This document shows, piece by piece, positions 33,176-43,922 of a stretch of 64,000 bases of DNA. Location: contig JAZHRO010000063.1 in the NCBI GenBank assembly GCA_037157565.1, forward strand, positions 94,798,001 through 94,862,000. The letters are read 5' to 3'. The notes beneath the pieces are model-generated. The model was not told where the DNA came from. It made no database searches and saw only the letters and a list, made by a program, of their open reading frames with translations. The position numbers and the translations under genes were made by a program. This stretch comes from Thalassia testudinum. Taxonomy: Eukaryota; Streptophyta; Magnoliopsida; Alismatales; Hydrocharitaceae. Every line of letters begins with the position of its first letter. The stretch's first letter is position 1.

Positions 33176-34680
33176 TGATGTAAACATGTTTATATTACAT
33201 AAAATGTCTATTTATGCATGTTCTTAAGCATAGAATTGCATTACATACTATAAATATTGCATAGCATGCATCATCTTGCATTTAGATTAGTTTGAATAAA
33301 ATGGAGGTTAATTGTCTCATTTTATGTTTAGGGACAGGGTAACTTTTTATCAAGGCCTCAGATCGAAGATCCAACCGTACAGATCTGATCAGAGCGACGA
33401 TTGGAGTTCAACGACTCCAAGATCGCCCTAATCGGATATCCGTAGCATCAGATAGAGACTGAGGAACCTTAGAAGATCAAGGGCCAAGATGGTGTGAATC
33501 CACACTTCAGATGACAAATCCGACTGCATGGATGGATTCGGATCGACGATCGCAGCCTAACAACGCGAAAATTGACTCAATCCGACACTTGTGGCACCAT
33601 TTACATCATCCATAAGATGGACGACCAAGTTGGCACCATGTGGCGCCATCTCGGCCGCCCAACCGGCCGCCCTCAACCTTTGAATCTCCTAGAGCCCTCA
33701 CTTCTCTGCCGTTGGATCAAGATCCAATGGCTGATAGTGGATCCCAACCGGCGCTTGAAAAATCTGAAGGACCGCTTGAAGACGTAGCCTTGACCATTGG
33801 ATCTCAATCCAACGGTCCAGATCGCGCGATCAAGAGACGCTCCACCTGCCCATCCACGCGCGTAGTGCAATGGATAGAGTGATCGCTCGCGGTTAAGTGT
33901 GGGTTCGAGCCACGAGGAGCAGGCGACGGGGGCACGGGCGAGCATGAGGAGCGCACAATCGTGATCGAGTGGTTGTGCGCACCCGATAGCACTCACGCTC
34001 CATCGGGCGCGCGGCGAAGATGCTAGATCGCACGCGTAGGCGTGCGCTTAGGAGGCGTGGCGAGGAGCTCTCTCAACCGTTCGATCTCACGATCGAACGA
34101 CTGAGCTTTGAAGGACGTGAGTGTGCGTTGTGGCTTGAGGAGATGAGAGAGTGCGTGTGCGTCGCCCACTACGCCCACGTTCGTACCTTTAGCGACGGAT
34201 TTATCCGTCACTAAGGGTTCTGAATTAATGATTTTCAACTTAAAAAGACCAAATTGCTCTCACTCCTTGTAACTATAATAGGAGACCCCCTCCATATGAA
34301 TTTCTCATCGATTCCTTCTCTTCTCTCCCTCTCCAAAGCTCAAGAGAAGCTTGTCCCACTCTCGGGATGCTTCTCAAGAGATAAAGTCAAAATTTCACCC
34401 CCATTTCGGAAGTGGATCCTGCGACGACGACGACCTTCTGCTTCATTCCCATTCTTCCCGCTTCGTCCTCTTTCTTCCCACTTTGTTCCCCTTCTTCCAA
34501 GCGTCGTCCTGTCTGACTCGTCCTCCAAGCGATCGTCGAGGAGGATATATCTCTCTCCATTCTTTTTACTACTTTCTAGAGTAGATTTACTGCTTTCTAG
34601 TGTAATCTTTTCCCTCTTTGTAGTTGTAATGAGTAGTGTAACAAACAAATTTCTGATAATGAAATCCATGTTTATTCTAC
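33176..34680 (+). repeat. Element B 5' LTR, 3' truncated
   Basis: It follows the 3' LTR up to CATGTTTATTCTAC and then diverges. The missing part corresponds to 38972-39229 of the 3' LTR, that is, the U5 end, and the primer site after it is also gone. Confidence 0.85.
33858..33918 (+). promoter_or_regulatory. tRNA-like segment in element B 5' LTR
   Basis: TAGTGCAATGG (33863-33873, A-box-like) and GGTTCGAGCC (33902-33911, B-box-like) mark a degenerate copy of the segment at 38150-38210. Confidence 0.45.
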
Positions 34681-34734
34681 CCATCCTCTGATTACACTGC
34701 CTTTAGGTCATCACCACCTTTTGAATAATCCGAA

Positions 34735-35034
34735 ATGACCTATTATTAGGAAGGGTATCCTGAATCTCAATTCATTAACTCCTCTGTACTGAACCTAAAC
34801 CCGCCTAACCCTGAAACAGGTCATTTGGTTCAAGGTAACCAGGTTCAAGATAAGGTTCTGGCTAACTTGAGAAATATCATACAATCTTTAGAAGTTCAGC
34901 CAATACCTTGCATAGAAAGATTGGAGCCATTGATTGAGATGATTGATGATTTGAATATGTATTTGTTGGATTGGCTCCAGGATGTTAAGGATAAGAACCC
35001 GGGTGAGTTTCTACTTGGGAAGTTAGCGAATTGA
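34735..35034 (+). pseudogene. Element B helical-segment frame
   Basis: The frame includes VLANLRNIIQSLEVQPIPCI and ERLEPLIEMIDDLNMYLLDW and ends in a stop at 35032-35034. It is Leu/Ile/Asp-rich and likely helical. It lies just before the acidic frame, mirroring the layout in element A. No family was recognised. Confidence 0.4.
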
Positions 35035-35257
35035 GAATGAGATTTGTGGTTGCTTTAGTTCAATCGTGGGATGATTCGCAGGATGAACCCCCTTCAGGAG
35101 AGCCAATGTCAGAACCCGCTCGGCACCTGTTGGGGGGGACACATGTTACGAGGTTGACCAGATTGAATTAGAGAAACCAATTAAGGATGATCTGATTTCT
35201 TCTCCTGAAATCCCTGAGTTGGGGTATGAGGAAACGTATGTCTCCATGGATTAGAAA

Positions 35258-35749
35258 GTGACGATTGATTTTGGGACGTACATTAATATGGATTTTGATT
35301 TCTTTGATTCTGATGGTGAAGATTCAATTTGTGAAGTCTCACGTGAGTTTACAGAACACAATTTCTGTGAGACGATTGGACCTAAGGAATCTGATAGATC
35401 ATTTGATAGCCCAATAATTGAGGAAACTGATCTTATTGGGGCTCACATGACGGATCCAGAATCACATTTTCTGGAGGATTCAATCCAATGCCCTGATTGT
35501 CAGTTGCACCCCATTAAGCTTACAGACGATTCTGTTTTTGAGATAACTAGACCCAAGTCAATTATGATTCAGCCACATCTTTTAGACTTGAAAATTTTAG
35601 ACAGGGTGATTAATATGCAGGAGGTCTCGGAACTTGACATTCTGAATGAGGAGAACAGAAGCTGGGAAATTATGATTTTGGAGGCAAACTCCGGAGGAAG
35701 TAGAAGATCGAGTTTAAGGGTTCCCATTCATTTGAAATCATCAAACTAG
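35258..35749 (+). CDS. Element B acidic open frame
   Basis: This 163-codon open frame starts MTIDFGTYINMDFDFFDSDG. It is strongly acidic over its first ~130 residues (Asp/Glu clusters, DSPIIEETDLIGAHMTDPES) and more basic at the end (GGSRRSSLRVPIHLKSS). Upstream codons in related text (about 35040-35250) are also acidic but broken. No known domain was recognised. It occupies the place where gag-pol would be in an autonomous element. It might be an active protein or a relic. Confidence 0.45.
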   Translation: MTIDFGTYINMDFDFFDSDGEDSICEVSREFTEHNFCETIGPKESDRSFDSPIIEETDLIGAHMTDPESHFLEDSIQCPDCQLHPIKLTDDSVFEITRPKSIMIQPHLLDLKILDRVINMQEVSELDILNEENRSWEIMILEANSGGSRRSSLRVPIHLKSSN

Positions 35750-36219
35750 GACACTTATGACATTTGTTCTGAGGATGTCTAACCCAAGCACACATTCATT
35801 GATTATCCTTTTGATCTTGAATTCTTTGTAATTTGACTTTTTGGTCTTGGGTTGTATCCTCATAAATCACAGGCCCAACCCTGCTTGCATACTGATTTTA
35901 GGTTTTGGGTAATTTTTATCCAGAACCTTAGATATTCTCGTTTATGGGGTATGGGTTTGCACCACATTCTAGTCCACATTTGTGGACATCTGCTGGCAGG
36001 TCAGAGGTTTCATCTTTTTATGCTGATTCTGACCTGCACCTGTGAATTTTTTATTTCTCTTCTTTGTATAGTGTGCCTAGCTGAAGTCACTAAATTCAGC
36101 ACGTATACAGTTTTTGTCTTTATCTCGGAGCGGACCTGACATTCACGCAATTCAGGTGCTTTTTTCTCTAGTCCATTCTATTTTATGTCTTTTTAATATA
36201 ATGAGGACATTGCATTAGA

Positions 36220-36236
36220 TAGGCATGGGGGGGTGG
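36220..36236 (+). promoter_or_regulatory. Internal polypurine-tract-like site in element B
   Basis: TAGGCATGGGGGGGTGG follows GAGGACATTGCATTAGA. It lies about 1.23 kb before the 3' LTR and closely matches the true PPT just before that LTR. Confidence 0.5.
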
Positions 36237-36239
36237 ATA

Positions 36240-37451
36240 TTCATCTATGAATTAATTTGTCAGCTCCATAGATTCATTTTCTTTTATTTATATATTAAAA
36301 AATATATATGGGATTAGGAAGGAATACTTGGACATTAGGACTTTTCAATCTTAGGAAATATTACATTAGGATTTGAATACAAGGACCCTTCAGGTTTTTA
36401 GGCTTAATCAACCTGGGTATCCACTAAAATGTGGATTTATTTTTCGAGTCCTCGCCAACCTGAATTCTATTTTAATTTGAGTAAATAAGTTTGGGTGATA
36501 AGTACATGAATTATCAACCCACCATCTGATTTGAGGGAACTTTAAGTCTAAAGCATCTACACATTTTCTTTTCATTGACTCGTTGTTCGACGGTTTTAAC
36601 GGAAATTGGGTAGCTAATGAACCTTCTAGGGTGATATGGCTGGCAAGTTATCGTGGGTAACAGCCCATAGGTAAGTTGTCCAGAGCCTAGTCACTGAACC
36701 ATTCTCTTCTTGCTGCCTTTAGGTAAATCTTAGACCAGGGAAGCCACCTACTTAAAAAAAAGAAAAAGTTAAAAAAAGAAAGGAAAAAGAAGAGAAAAGA
36801 AAAAGAAAATAAAAGAAATAAACCACACTTCACCGCACGAGTATGGTGGGCAAGTTGTCAGTGGTAATAGCTCATTGACTGGTTGTCTAGAGCCCAGCTC
36901 ATAAAATGCACTAAAAATTCCCAAAACACTTAGGAAGAAGCGGAGAAGTTGAATAAATCGGGGAGATATACACTGGATTCACCCTTGTGTCGACCCCATA
37001 AAAATAAAAGTAGGGAGAAAGCTACTGGTCGTAAAGATACACCTTTAGGCAGAACTCTCTTTTTAAGATCACTTAGAGGTGTGGAAATCCGAAGTCCGTT
37101 CTAATTGCCGATCAATGAGTTTTTCACATTCACAATAAGATGTTTAGAACTTAGGGTTCTCATCAAATCTTGGGTGAGTTGAATGGTCGTAGAAAGCCAC
37201 TCTTTAACCCTAAGCTAAAAAAAATCCAAAAATAAAATAGAAAAGAAGAAAAAGAGAAAAAGAAATTTTTCTTTGAATAAGGCGAGGGCTTGAGGCAGTT
37301 TGCATTTTGGCAGATACCCGGACATTGTTGTGTTTTTGAAAGTTCAGATCCTAAGTAAACATTTTCTTAATGTTGAAAATAACTTATGCCCAAATAATCC
37401 ACCCTAATTCTTTTATAAATAGCATGTTATTTTTACTAGGGACTGGCAAAA
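36240..37451. other. Element B non-coding region before the PPT
   Basis: No coding sequence. A phrase of the type GGCAAGTTRTC..GGTAA(C/T)AGCYCAT..GTTGTCYAGAGCC occurs twice (about 36641-36697 and 36849-36896). An A/G-rich run lies at 36750-36825. Confidence 0.5.
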
Positions 37452-37467
37452 GATAGGCATGGGGGTG
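37452..37467 (+). promoter_or_regulatory. Element B polypurine tract
   Basis: GATAGGCATGGGGGTG lies directly before the 3' LTR start at 37468. It primes plus-strand synthesis in LTR retrotransposons. Element A has the near-identical TTAGGCATGGGGGTA. Confidence 0.8.
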
Positions 37468-38149
37468 TGATGTAAATATGTTTATATTAAATAAAATGTT
37501 TATTTATGCATGTTCTTAAACATAGAATTGCATTACATACTATAAATATTGCATAGCATGCATCATCTTGCATTTAGATTAGTTTGAATAAAATGGAGGT
37601 TAATTGTCTGCTTTTATGTTTAGGGACAGGGTAACTTTTTATCAGGGCCTTGGATCGAAGATCCAACTATATGGATCTGATCAGGGTGATGATTGGAGTT
37701 CAATGACTCCAAGATTGCCCTAATTGGATATTCGTAGCATCAGATAGAGACTAAGGAACCCTTGAAGATCAAGGGCCAAGATGGTGTGAATTCGCACTTT
37801 AGGTGACAAATCCGACCGCACGGATAAATTTGGATCGACGATCGCAGCCTAATGGGTCGAAAATCGACTCAATTCGACACCCGTGGCACCATCTACATCA
37901 TCCAGAAGATGGATGGCCAAGATGGCGCCACGTGGTGCCATCTCGGCCGCCCAATCGGCCAGCCACAACCTCTGAGGCTCCTAGCGCCCTCGCTTCTTCA
38001 CTGTTGGATCAAGATCCAACGGTTGAGAGTGGATCCCAATCGGCGCTTGAAAATTCTGAAGGACCACTTGAAGACGCAGCCTTGACCATTGGATCTCAAT
38101 CCAACGGTCCAGATCGCGCGATCAAGCGACACTCCACCCTCCCATCCAC

Positions 38150-38210
38150 GAGCGTAGCGCAGTGGATAGAGCTCTCGCTCGCGGTTGGGCACGGGTTCGA
38201 GCCACGAGGA
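38150..38210 (+). promoter_or_regulatory. tRNA-like (SINE-head-like) segment in element B 3' LTR
   Basis: TAGCGCAGTGGATAGAGC (38155-38172) matches a tRNA A-box region and GGTTCGAGCC (38194-38203) a B-box. The text resembles plant tRNA-Arg (TAGCTCAGTGGATAGAGC..GGTTCGA) but lacks a proper anticodon arm, so it is not a functional tRNA gene. It is either a tRNA-derived SINE head absorbed by the LTR or a chance Pol III-type promoter. Confidence 0.5.
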
Positions 38211-38474
38211 GCGGTTGAGGGGGGAGCGGGCGAGCGTGAGTAGCGCATGATCACCATCAAGTGGTTGTGCGTGCTCGATAGCACCCACGCGCCATTGGAT
38301 GCACGGCGAAGACGCTGGATCACACGCGTAGGTGTTCGCTTAGGAGGCGTGGCGAGGAGCTCTCTCAGCTGTTCGATCTCACGATCGAACGGCCGAGGTT
38401 TGAAGGACATGAATGTGCGTTGCAGATTGAGGAGATGAGCGGGCACGCGTGCATCGCCCACTACGCCCACGTTC

Positions 38475-38512
38475 GGACCTTTAGTGACGGATTTATCCGT
38501 CACTAAAGGTCC
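38475..38512. repeat. 38-bp near-perfect palindrome in element B 3' LTR
   Basis: Arms GGACCTTTAGTGACGGAT and ATCCGTCACTAAAGGTCC are perfect 18-base inverted repeats separated by TT. The 5' LTR copy (34182-34219) is degenerate at the outer bases. The core TTTAGTGACGGAT resembles the subterminal text of many CACTA elements. It lies 53 bases upstream of the TATA box. Confidence 0.85.
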
Positions 38513-38565
38513 TAAATTAATGATTTTCAACTTAAAAAGGCCAAATTGCCCTCACTCCTTGTAAC

Positions 38566-38573
38566 TATAAAAG
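38566..38573 (+). promoter_or_regulatory. TATA box of element B 3' LTR
   Basis: TATAAAAG is followed by GAGACCCCCTCC and a pyrimidine-rich leader. The 5' LTR has the decayed TATAATAG at the same place. Confidence 0.7.
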
Positions 38574-39229
38574 GAGACCCCCTCCATAGGAAATTCTCAT
38601 CCCTTCTTTCTCTTCTCTCCCTCTCCAAAGCTCAAGGGAAGCTTGTCTTGCACCCAGGGTGCTTCTCAAGAGATAAAGTCAAAAATTCACCCCCATTTCG
38701 GAAGCGGATCCCGCGACGACGACGACGTGCTGCTTCATTCCAGTTCTTCCCGCTTTGTTCTCTTTCTTCCCGCTCCGTTCCCCTTCTTCCAGGAGTCATC
38801 CCGTCCGGCTCGTCCTCCAAGCGATCGTCGAGGAGGATATCTCTCTCTCCATTCTTTTTACTGCTTTCTAGAGTAGATTTCTGCTTTCTAGTGTAATCAT
38901 TTCCCGCTTTCTAGTCGTAATGAGTAGTGTAACGAACAAATTTCTGATAATGAAATCCATGTTTATTCTACATCCCTTTTACTTTTATTTGTAATATTCT
39001 CTCTCTCTTCTATTTATTATTTGTTAAATAGTTTTCAGCCGGTTATTCTGTTTTGTGACAAATAAAACAAACGTGTATTTTTAAATCAAACGTCCGCCTC
39101 CCTGAGTTCGACCCGAAATTTCTATTCTGGTATAAATTTTATTTGTTGAACACGAGTTCTTCGCTTTCAAACTACAACGACAGGTTTTCAAAACCAAATT
39201 CGATAGCGTAGTAACCTGTAGCATCAACA

Positions 39230-42200
39230 GGAGCTGTTAGTGGGTAGACCACATAGTAGGCACGACTGTAAGGCAGCACCCATTCTCCTATGTCTGAGAT
39301 CCCCTGTAACCAATCCATCCCTCCTACACAGTCATAAAAATACCTGGACTTTAGTTGGGATCTTCAGCAGCCATAGTTTCCTTCCTATCGCATCTGCCTC
39401 CATAGAGTTGGAGTGCATCATGATCTTTTCATATGCCCTGGTGGGAGTGAAGATCCCATCCCATCTATAACAATCTTCAGTACCAATCACCGGCCTAAAA
39501 GCCATCAAATCCTACTCCAGGTGTGTCCTTTCCTCCCAGGTTCTTGTGTCTTCTCTACTTGAGTCACCCCCATCAATCCGCCAGGCCTCCTCCCCATCAT
39601 ACCAAAACCTGCAGACCGGGTCCCATTTCTTTGTATCCGCCGCATAAGCTCTCGGGTAGGCTTCCTTCAACTGGCCCAAAGTTGACCAATCCTCCTGCCA
39701 TAACTTGAAAGAACACCCATCACCTAAGACTGGTTGAAACATCTGCAATTGTTCTTCAGTGCTTGAATCACTGATTTCCATAAAGGGGATGGTTTAAGTG
39801 GCTGAAGTTGGTTCAGAGAGCTATAAGAGCTGCCATAGTTCTCTTTAATAAGGACTACCCAGTTCTTATTCTCATCATTAAGTAGTTTGATGGCCCACTT
39901 AAGCAGTAAGGCATCATTGAATTCTTTAAGGGACTTTATTCCCATTCCACCCTGTTCCTTTGACATGCATAGACTATCCCACTTCAAGGGTTTAAGAATT
40001 TACCTTCATGATTTGCTCCCTTCCAGAAGAATCGATTCCGCATCATGTCAATGCGTTTCCAGATGGACTTAGGTGCTTTAAACATAGAAAAGAAGAAGAA
40101 TGGGATGGAAGTTATCACCGAGTTTAGAAGAATAAGTCTGCCTCCTTTGGATAAATATCTGCTGCTCCACCCTTGTAACTTGACAGAGATTTTATCAAAC
40201 AAAGTGTTCCAATCATTTTTCTTTAATTTAGTACACTTCAAAGGTAGGCCCAAGTATCTGATCGGAAGCACAACCATGGGGTACCTAGTATAGAGGAGAT
40301 GGCCGTTTGTTCTTCACTAGATAGACCAAAACATACCAAGGATGATTTATCACCATTCAGTTTCAGGCCAGATATTTCCCCAAATATCTCTACCATATGA
40401 AGCGGTGCTTGTGCTTCTTGTTCGTTATCCTCTACAAAGAAAATAGTGTCGTCGACATACTATAATATAGGAGCTAGAGCACTCCTATTAGAGATGGAAT
40501 AACCTCTGATAATACTGTCCTCCGACAATCTACAAGCATACCTCACCAAAGTGTTAACCGCAAGGTTGAAAACAAGTGGTGCAAGCGAGCATCCCTGTTT
40601 AACATCGTGTTGTGGCTGGATCCACGTCCCACATGGCCTACCATTTATCAAGGGAGAAAAAGAGGCGGTGGTGATGCATCTTTTCATCCATTGTAGCCAT
40701 ATAGGTGGAAAACCCCTTCTCTTGAACACTTCCCATAGGTACTGCCACGACACTGAATCATATGCCTTCCGAAAGTCTACCTTCCAAAGAAAAGTTTTAC
40801 ACTTTCTCCTGTGCCAACCCATCACCATTTCCTGGGCCATAATGAAGGATTCTTGCAATGACCTGTTGGGAAGAAAAGGAGATTGCACTGGGAGATTGTG
40901 GTCTTGTAGAACCTTCCTTAATCTGGTTTCCAAAACCTTACTCACCAACAAGTATATAGAGTTAGACAATGCGATTGGTCTAAAATTCTGGAAGCTATCT
41001 GCCCCTGACTTTTTTGGGAGCAAGAAAAGATATGATCTGTTTATTTTATCAAAGCCATAATTGTCCCTTTCAAATTCCCTAACTACCTCCAACACCTCCC
41101 CTTTCAGAACTGGCCAAAACTCTTTATAGAAGACTTGGATTCCATCTGGACTCGGTGAGACTTCATTATTCAGATCATTAATAGCTTCCAATACTTCTTT
41201 TTTAGTAATGGGAGTTACCAAACTGCTGGCCTGTTCCTTAGAAATTCGAGGAAAAATTGATCCTGCCAGATCCCCCATCCTATTGCACAAGAGGTGTCCC
41301 TAAAATATCTAACTGCTGCTACCTTGATTTCTTGCAGTGATGATGTTTTTGGACCATCCACAACAATGGAGGATATAAGATTGTATCTTCTTCATGCACT
41401 AGCTGCTAAGTGGAAATATTTGGTGTTGGCATCCCCCTCTTTGAGCCAAAGTTGGTGTGAGTGCTTGCACCAATCCATTTCCCTCTTTAGGTATTCTTCT
41501 GCCACGATCTCCTGCCATTTTTTCTGATCATTTAGTTCCAGATCAAATAGATTGGAAGCCTCCTCCTTTGCATCCAGTTGTTGTACTGCCAGAAGTGCTT
41601 CATGGCATTTCTACTCTCGCAACACAGCCACTATGGAGCCATACTCTTTCAACATGGCTCGCATAAAAGAGAGCTTAGCAGCCAGTTTAATAGTTGTTGT
41701 ACCATTTGCCTGATTGGACCTCCACCAAGTTTCAACCATTTCATGGAACCCCGGCTCTCTAAGATAGGACTTTCTGAGTTTAAAATAGGACCCAGCATGT
41801 GCACTATCTCCGATGTCCCAGACCAATGGTGTGTGGTCTGAAAAGGGGTGCTCCAGACTAGCCACTGAAGATAATTGGAATTTCTCCATCAAATCCGCAT
41901 TCCCAAAGAACCTGCCCAATTTTGAGCATGAGCTGTTTCCAGTTCTCCAGGTATACTCCATCCCAGCAGTGGGGAATTCATTCAAACCCAGCTCTTGTAT
42001 TGTCAGCTGGAACCCAAGGGAAGTGTTATCCACTAGCCCACTCAATCTGTCTACCTCTGTCAAGGTGCAATTGAAGTCACTGCCTATCAACCATGGTGGC
42101 CCCTGTGAGTGTCTTGTAATTTCTGACAAGTCCTCCCAAAGATCTGATTGGTTGCTAGCATTACATGGACCAGAGACACCTGTGATTAACCACTCCATCT

Positions 42201-42501
42201 CCCCTTGGATCATTTTGCATTGACAGGAGATTGCATGCCTAGATTTAATAACCTCAATAACTTATAAGCATGCCTCCCTCCACCAAAAGGCCACCCTTCC
42301 AGCTCTTCCATGTGCCTGTAAAGCCACACAGCTAGCATACCCAGTCCTCTTTAGATCAGTCCACATGGAGTTGTTCTCACTCTCAATGTGTGTTTCTTGA
42401 ATGTGTGCACACTCAATTTCCCATTCCCTTAAGTATCTCATAAGTGAGGCCCTTCAAATTTTATCGCGCAACCCACGCACATTCCAGGAGAGAACTCTCA
42501 T
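39230..42501 (-). pseudogene. LINE ORF2: endonuclease and reverse transcriptase, decayed (main part)
   Basis: ORF2 starts MRVLSWNVRGLRD at 42501. The endonuclease continues with HIQETHIE, then LIGSDFNCTL and FSDHTPLVWD (42213-41611). The reverse transcriptase (41290-40460) shows LLPKKSGADSFQNFRPI, FLWKVDFRKAYDSVSW and QGCSLAPLVFNL. The catalytic block reads stop-YVDDTIFF at about 40465-40440, in place of QYADD. Next come PIRYLGLPLKCTKLKK and GGRLILLNSVITSIPFFFFS (from 40277), then the zf-RVT-like KVQVFLWLCRRDGLVTGD and CLLCGLP near 39300-39240. Element B interrupts the frame here, and the last part resumes at 33175. Confidence 0.85.
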
Positions 42502-42519
42502 CTCCCCTTTTGAGGTCCC

Positions 42520-43870
42520 CCCTTTCTTACTTGAGGCATGCATTCTACTCTAATTACCATTGTAATGGAGTTCTCATCCACCTTCTTGGAAACCACATTC
42601 TTTCTTCTTTGCCTTAACTTATAAGGTGATCTCCCCAAGGCTGACTTTGGTGAAGCTCTAGCCCCAAATTTCAGGTCCTCAGCAGCAATGAAAGGGGAGA
42701 GTTGTATTGTAGAATTCACTGGGATCTCTTGTAGGACCCCCACAGGTAGGTCTTCACCTTGTGCAGCTTGGTCATCCCCCATCGCAACCATCTCCTCCTC
42801 TTCCATCCCCTTGTAGTGATGGTCTTTCCTCTTCTTTGGCTTAGGAGCCTCCTCTAGTGTGTCTCGTCCTTCTTGCTCCAGAATAGGTTCCTCTCTAACA
42901 ACCTCAGTAAAGGTCCGCTATGCCTTCTACTCATGGAAATCATTCACCATCTTCCCCAATTTCAGTCGCAGGAGCCATGAGCTACCTCCACAACGGAGGA
43001 TGATCTTCTCTGGTATCGACCCTCCTTTGAAAACCTTTACATTAACACACAGCATCCGACCATCACCTTCCAACAATCCTATCTTGCATCCTCAGCCAAT
43101 CTCGGGAACCCTGCCAGTACAGATGCAACCATGCTTCTCGACCTAAGATGCAGTGGCAGACCATTGATTTCCAGACTCCCTGATCGAAAACCAACCCTTT
43201 GAGGTGGCTGATCTGGTAAGGCCCCATCAAAGGGCGAAACAAAGTCTCCAGATCACAGTTCAATTTTCAAACATAGATGATTGAAACCGAAGTCACTCCA
43301 CATCCATCATACCTAAACCAAAAATAACAAATCTCGTAGGAGACAGGGTGGTAATCTTCCAACCTTCAACAAATAGAGCAAGGGAATTTACCAATTTTTG
43401 GATGCGCTCTAGCGATGGGTTTTTGGTCATCACCTCCCTGACCAAAGCACCTCTGAGCATAAGTTTAGAGATCTTTGTGTCATCTGATGTTGGGACTTCG
43501 ACATCGAAGGTAAAGCCCTTGTAGTAGTCAGGCGACGGCGGTGGCCCTACATTGTTTGTTGACCTAGGGCACTAGAAGGTCCCCTCTCCAGATCCCCCTC
43601 TGTTCCTTGTGCAAACATCTCTCTTGTGCCCATGTCCTCCACACACCAAGTAGACGAGGGGGGATCAACAGACCACCGCCAAGTGACCTCTCCTTCGGCA
43701 GCGATAACAAATGATCTCTTTGTTGACCCTTCTCCACACTTCCCTCACTATTCAACCACCACCCATCTGACTTCTGCCCCTTAGGGTTTCCCCTCTTTAA
43801 TCTCTTCTCCACCTTGCCCTAGACCTCCATGTTGACCAACCCCCATCACCGCCATGGCCATTGTCTTCTC
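42520..43870 (-). pseudogene. LINE ORF1 (nucleic-acid-binding protein), decayed
   Basis: Near 43690 the minus strand reads CYRCRRRGHLAVVC, a perfect CCHC zinc knuckle (C-x2-C-x4-H-x4-C), followed by a stop and a second partial knuckle (CGGHGHKRDVC). Downstream, regions such as LMLRGALVREVMTKNPSLER and SGSLEINGLPLHLR resemble the RRM-like part of plant LINE ORF1 proteins. There are several stops. The knuckle lies before the RRM-like part, whereas many plant L1 ORF1 proteins have it after. Confidence 0.6.
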
Positions 43871-43922
43871 TCCAACCCTCCCTCATCTCTCAAAAATCCC
43901 GGTATTTCAGTCACTAACCATG

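Larger units (their letters stand above)
33176..39229 (+). mobile_element. Element B: non-autonomous LTR retrotransposon inside the LINE
   Basis: Both LTRs start TGATGTAAA (33176 and 37468) and the 3' LTR ends GCATCAACA at 39229. The flanks ggagt (33171-33175) and ggagc (39230-39234) form a 5-bp TSD with one change. LINE coding sequence continues across the insertion. The internal region (34681-37467) has a PPT but no gag or pol, only a short helical frame and an acidic frame. The 5' LTR lacks its last ~260 bases and the PBS. The two LTRs are about 95% identical by eye over the first 185 bases, consistent with element B being younger than element A. Confidence 0.85.
37468..39229 (+). repeat. 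Element B 3' LTR
   Basis: 1762 bp, TGATGTAAAT...GCATCAACA. From 5' to 3' it carries a tRNA-like segment (38150-38210), a 38-bp palindrome (38475-38512), a TATA box (38566-38573) and, near the end, a U5 phrase CTCCCTGAGTTCGACCCG that resembles the U5 of element A. The long frame at 37803-38243 crosses the tRNA-like segment and is not a gene. Confidence 0.87.
32833..43912 (-). mobile_element. L1-type LINE retrotransposon, interrupted by element B
   Basis: The element is read on the minus strand, with its 5' end near 43912 and its 3' end at 32833. It is flanked by a perfect 10-bp TSD, ACTAACCATG (32823-32832 and 43913-43922). The left copy abuts ATTTTTCTTTTT, an A-rich tail when read on the minus strand. 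Without element B and its TSD copy, the length is about 5.0 kb. ORF1 has a zinc knuckle; ORF2 has endonuclease, reverse transcriptase and a zf-RVT-type C-terminal region. All frames carry stops or shifts. It inserted into element A, which is older. Confidence 0.88.

Noticed and set aside
38150..38210. A functional tRNA-Arg gene
   Set aside because: The A-box and B-box are present, but the anticodon arm is too short and the acceptor stem does not pair, so only a tRNA-like segment is claimed.
37803..38243. 146-codon frame in the element B 3' LTR
   Set aside because: Entirely within LTR U3, broken in the 5' LTR, and crosses the tRNA-like segment.
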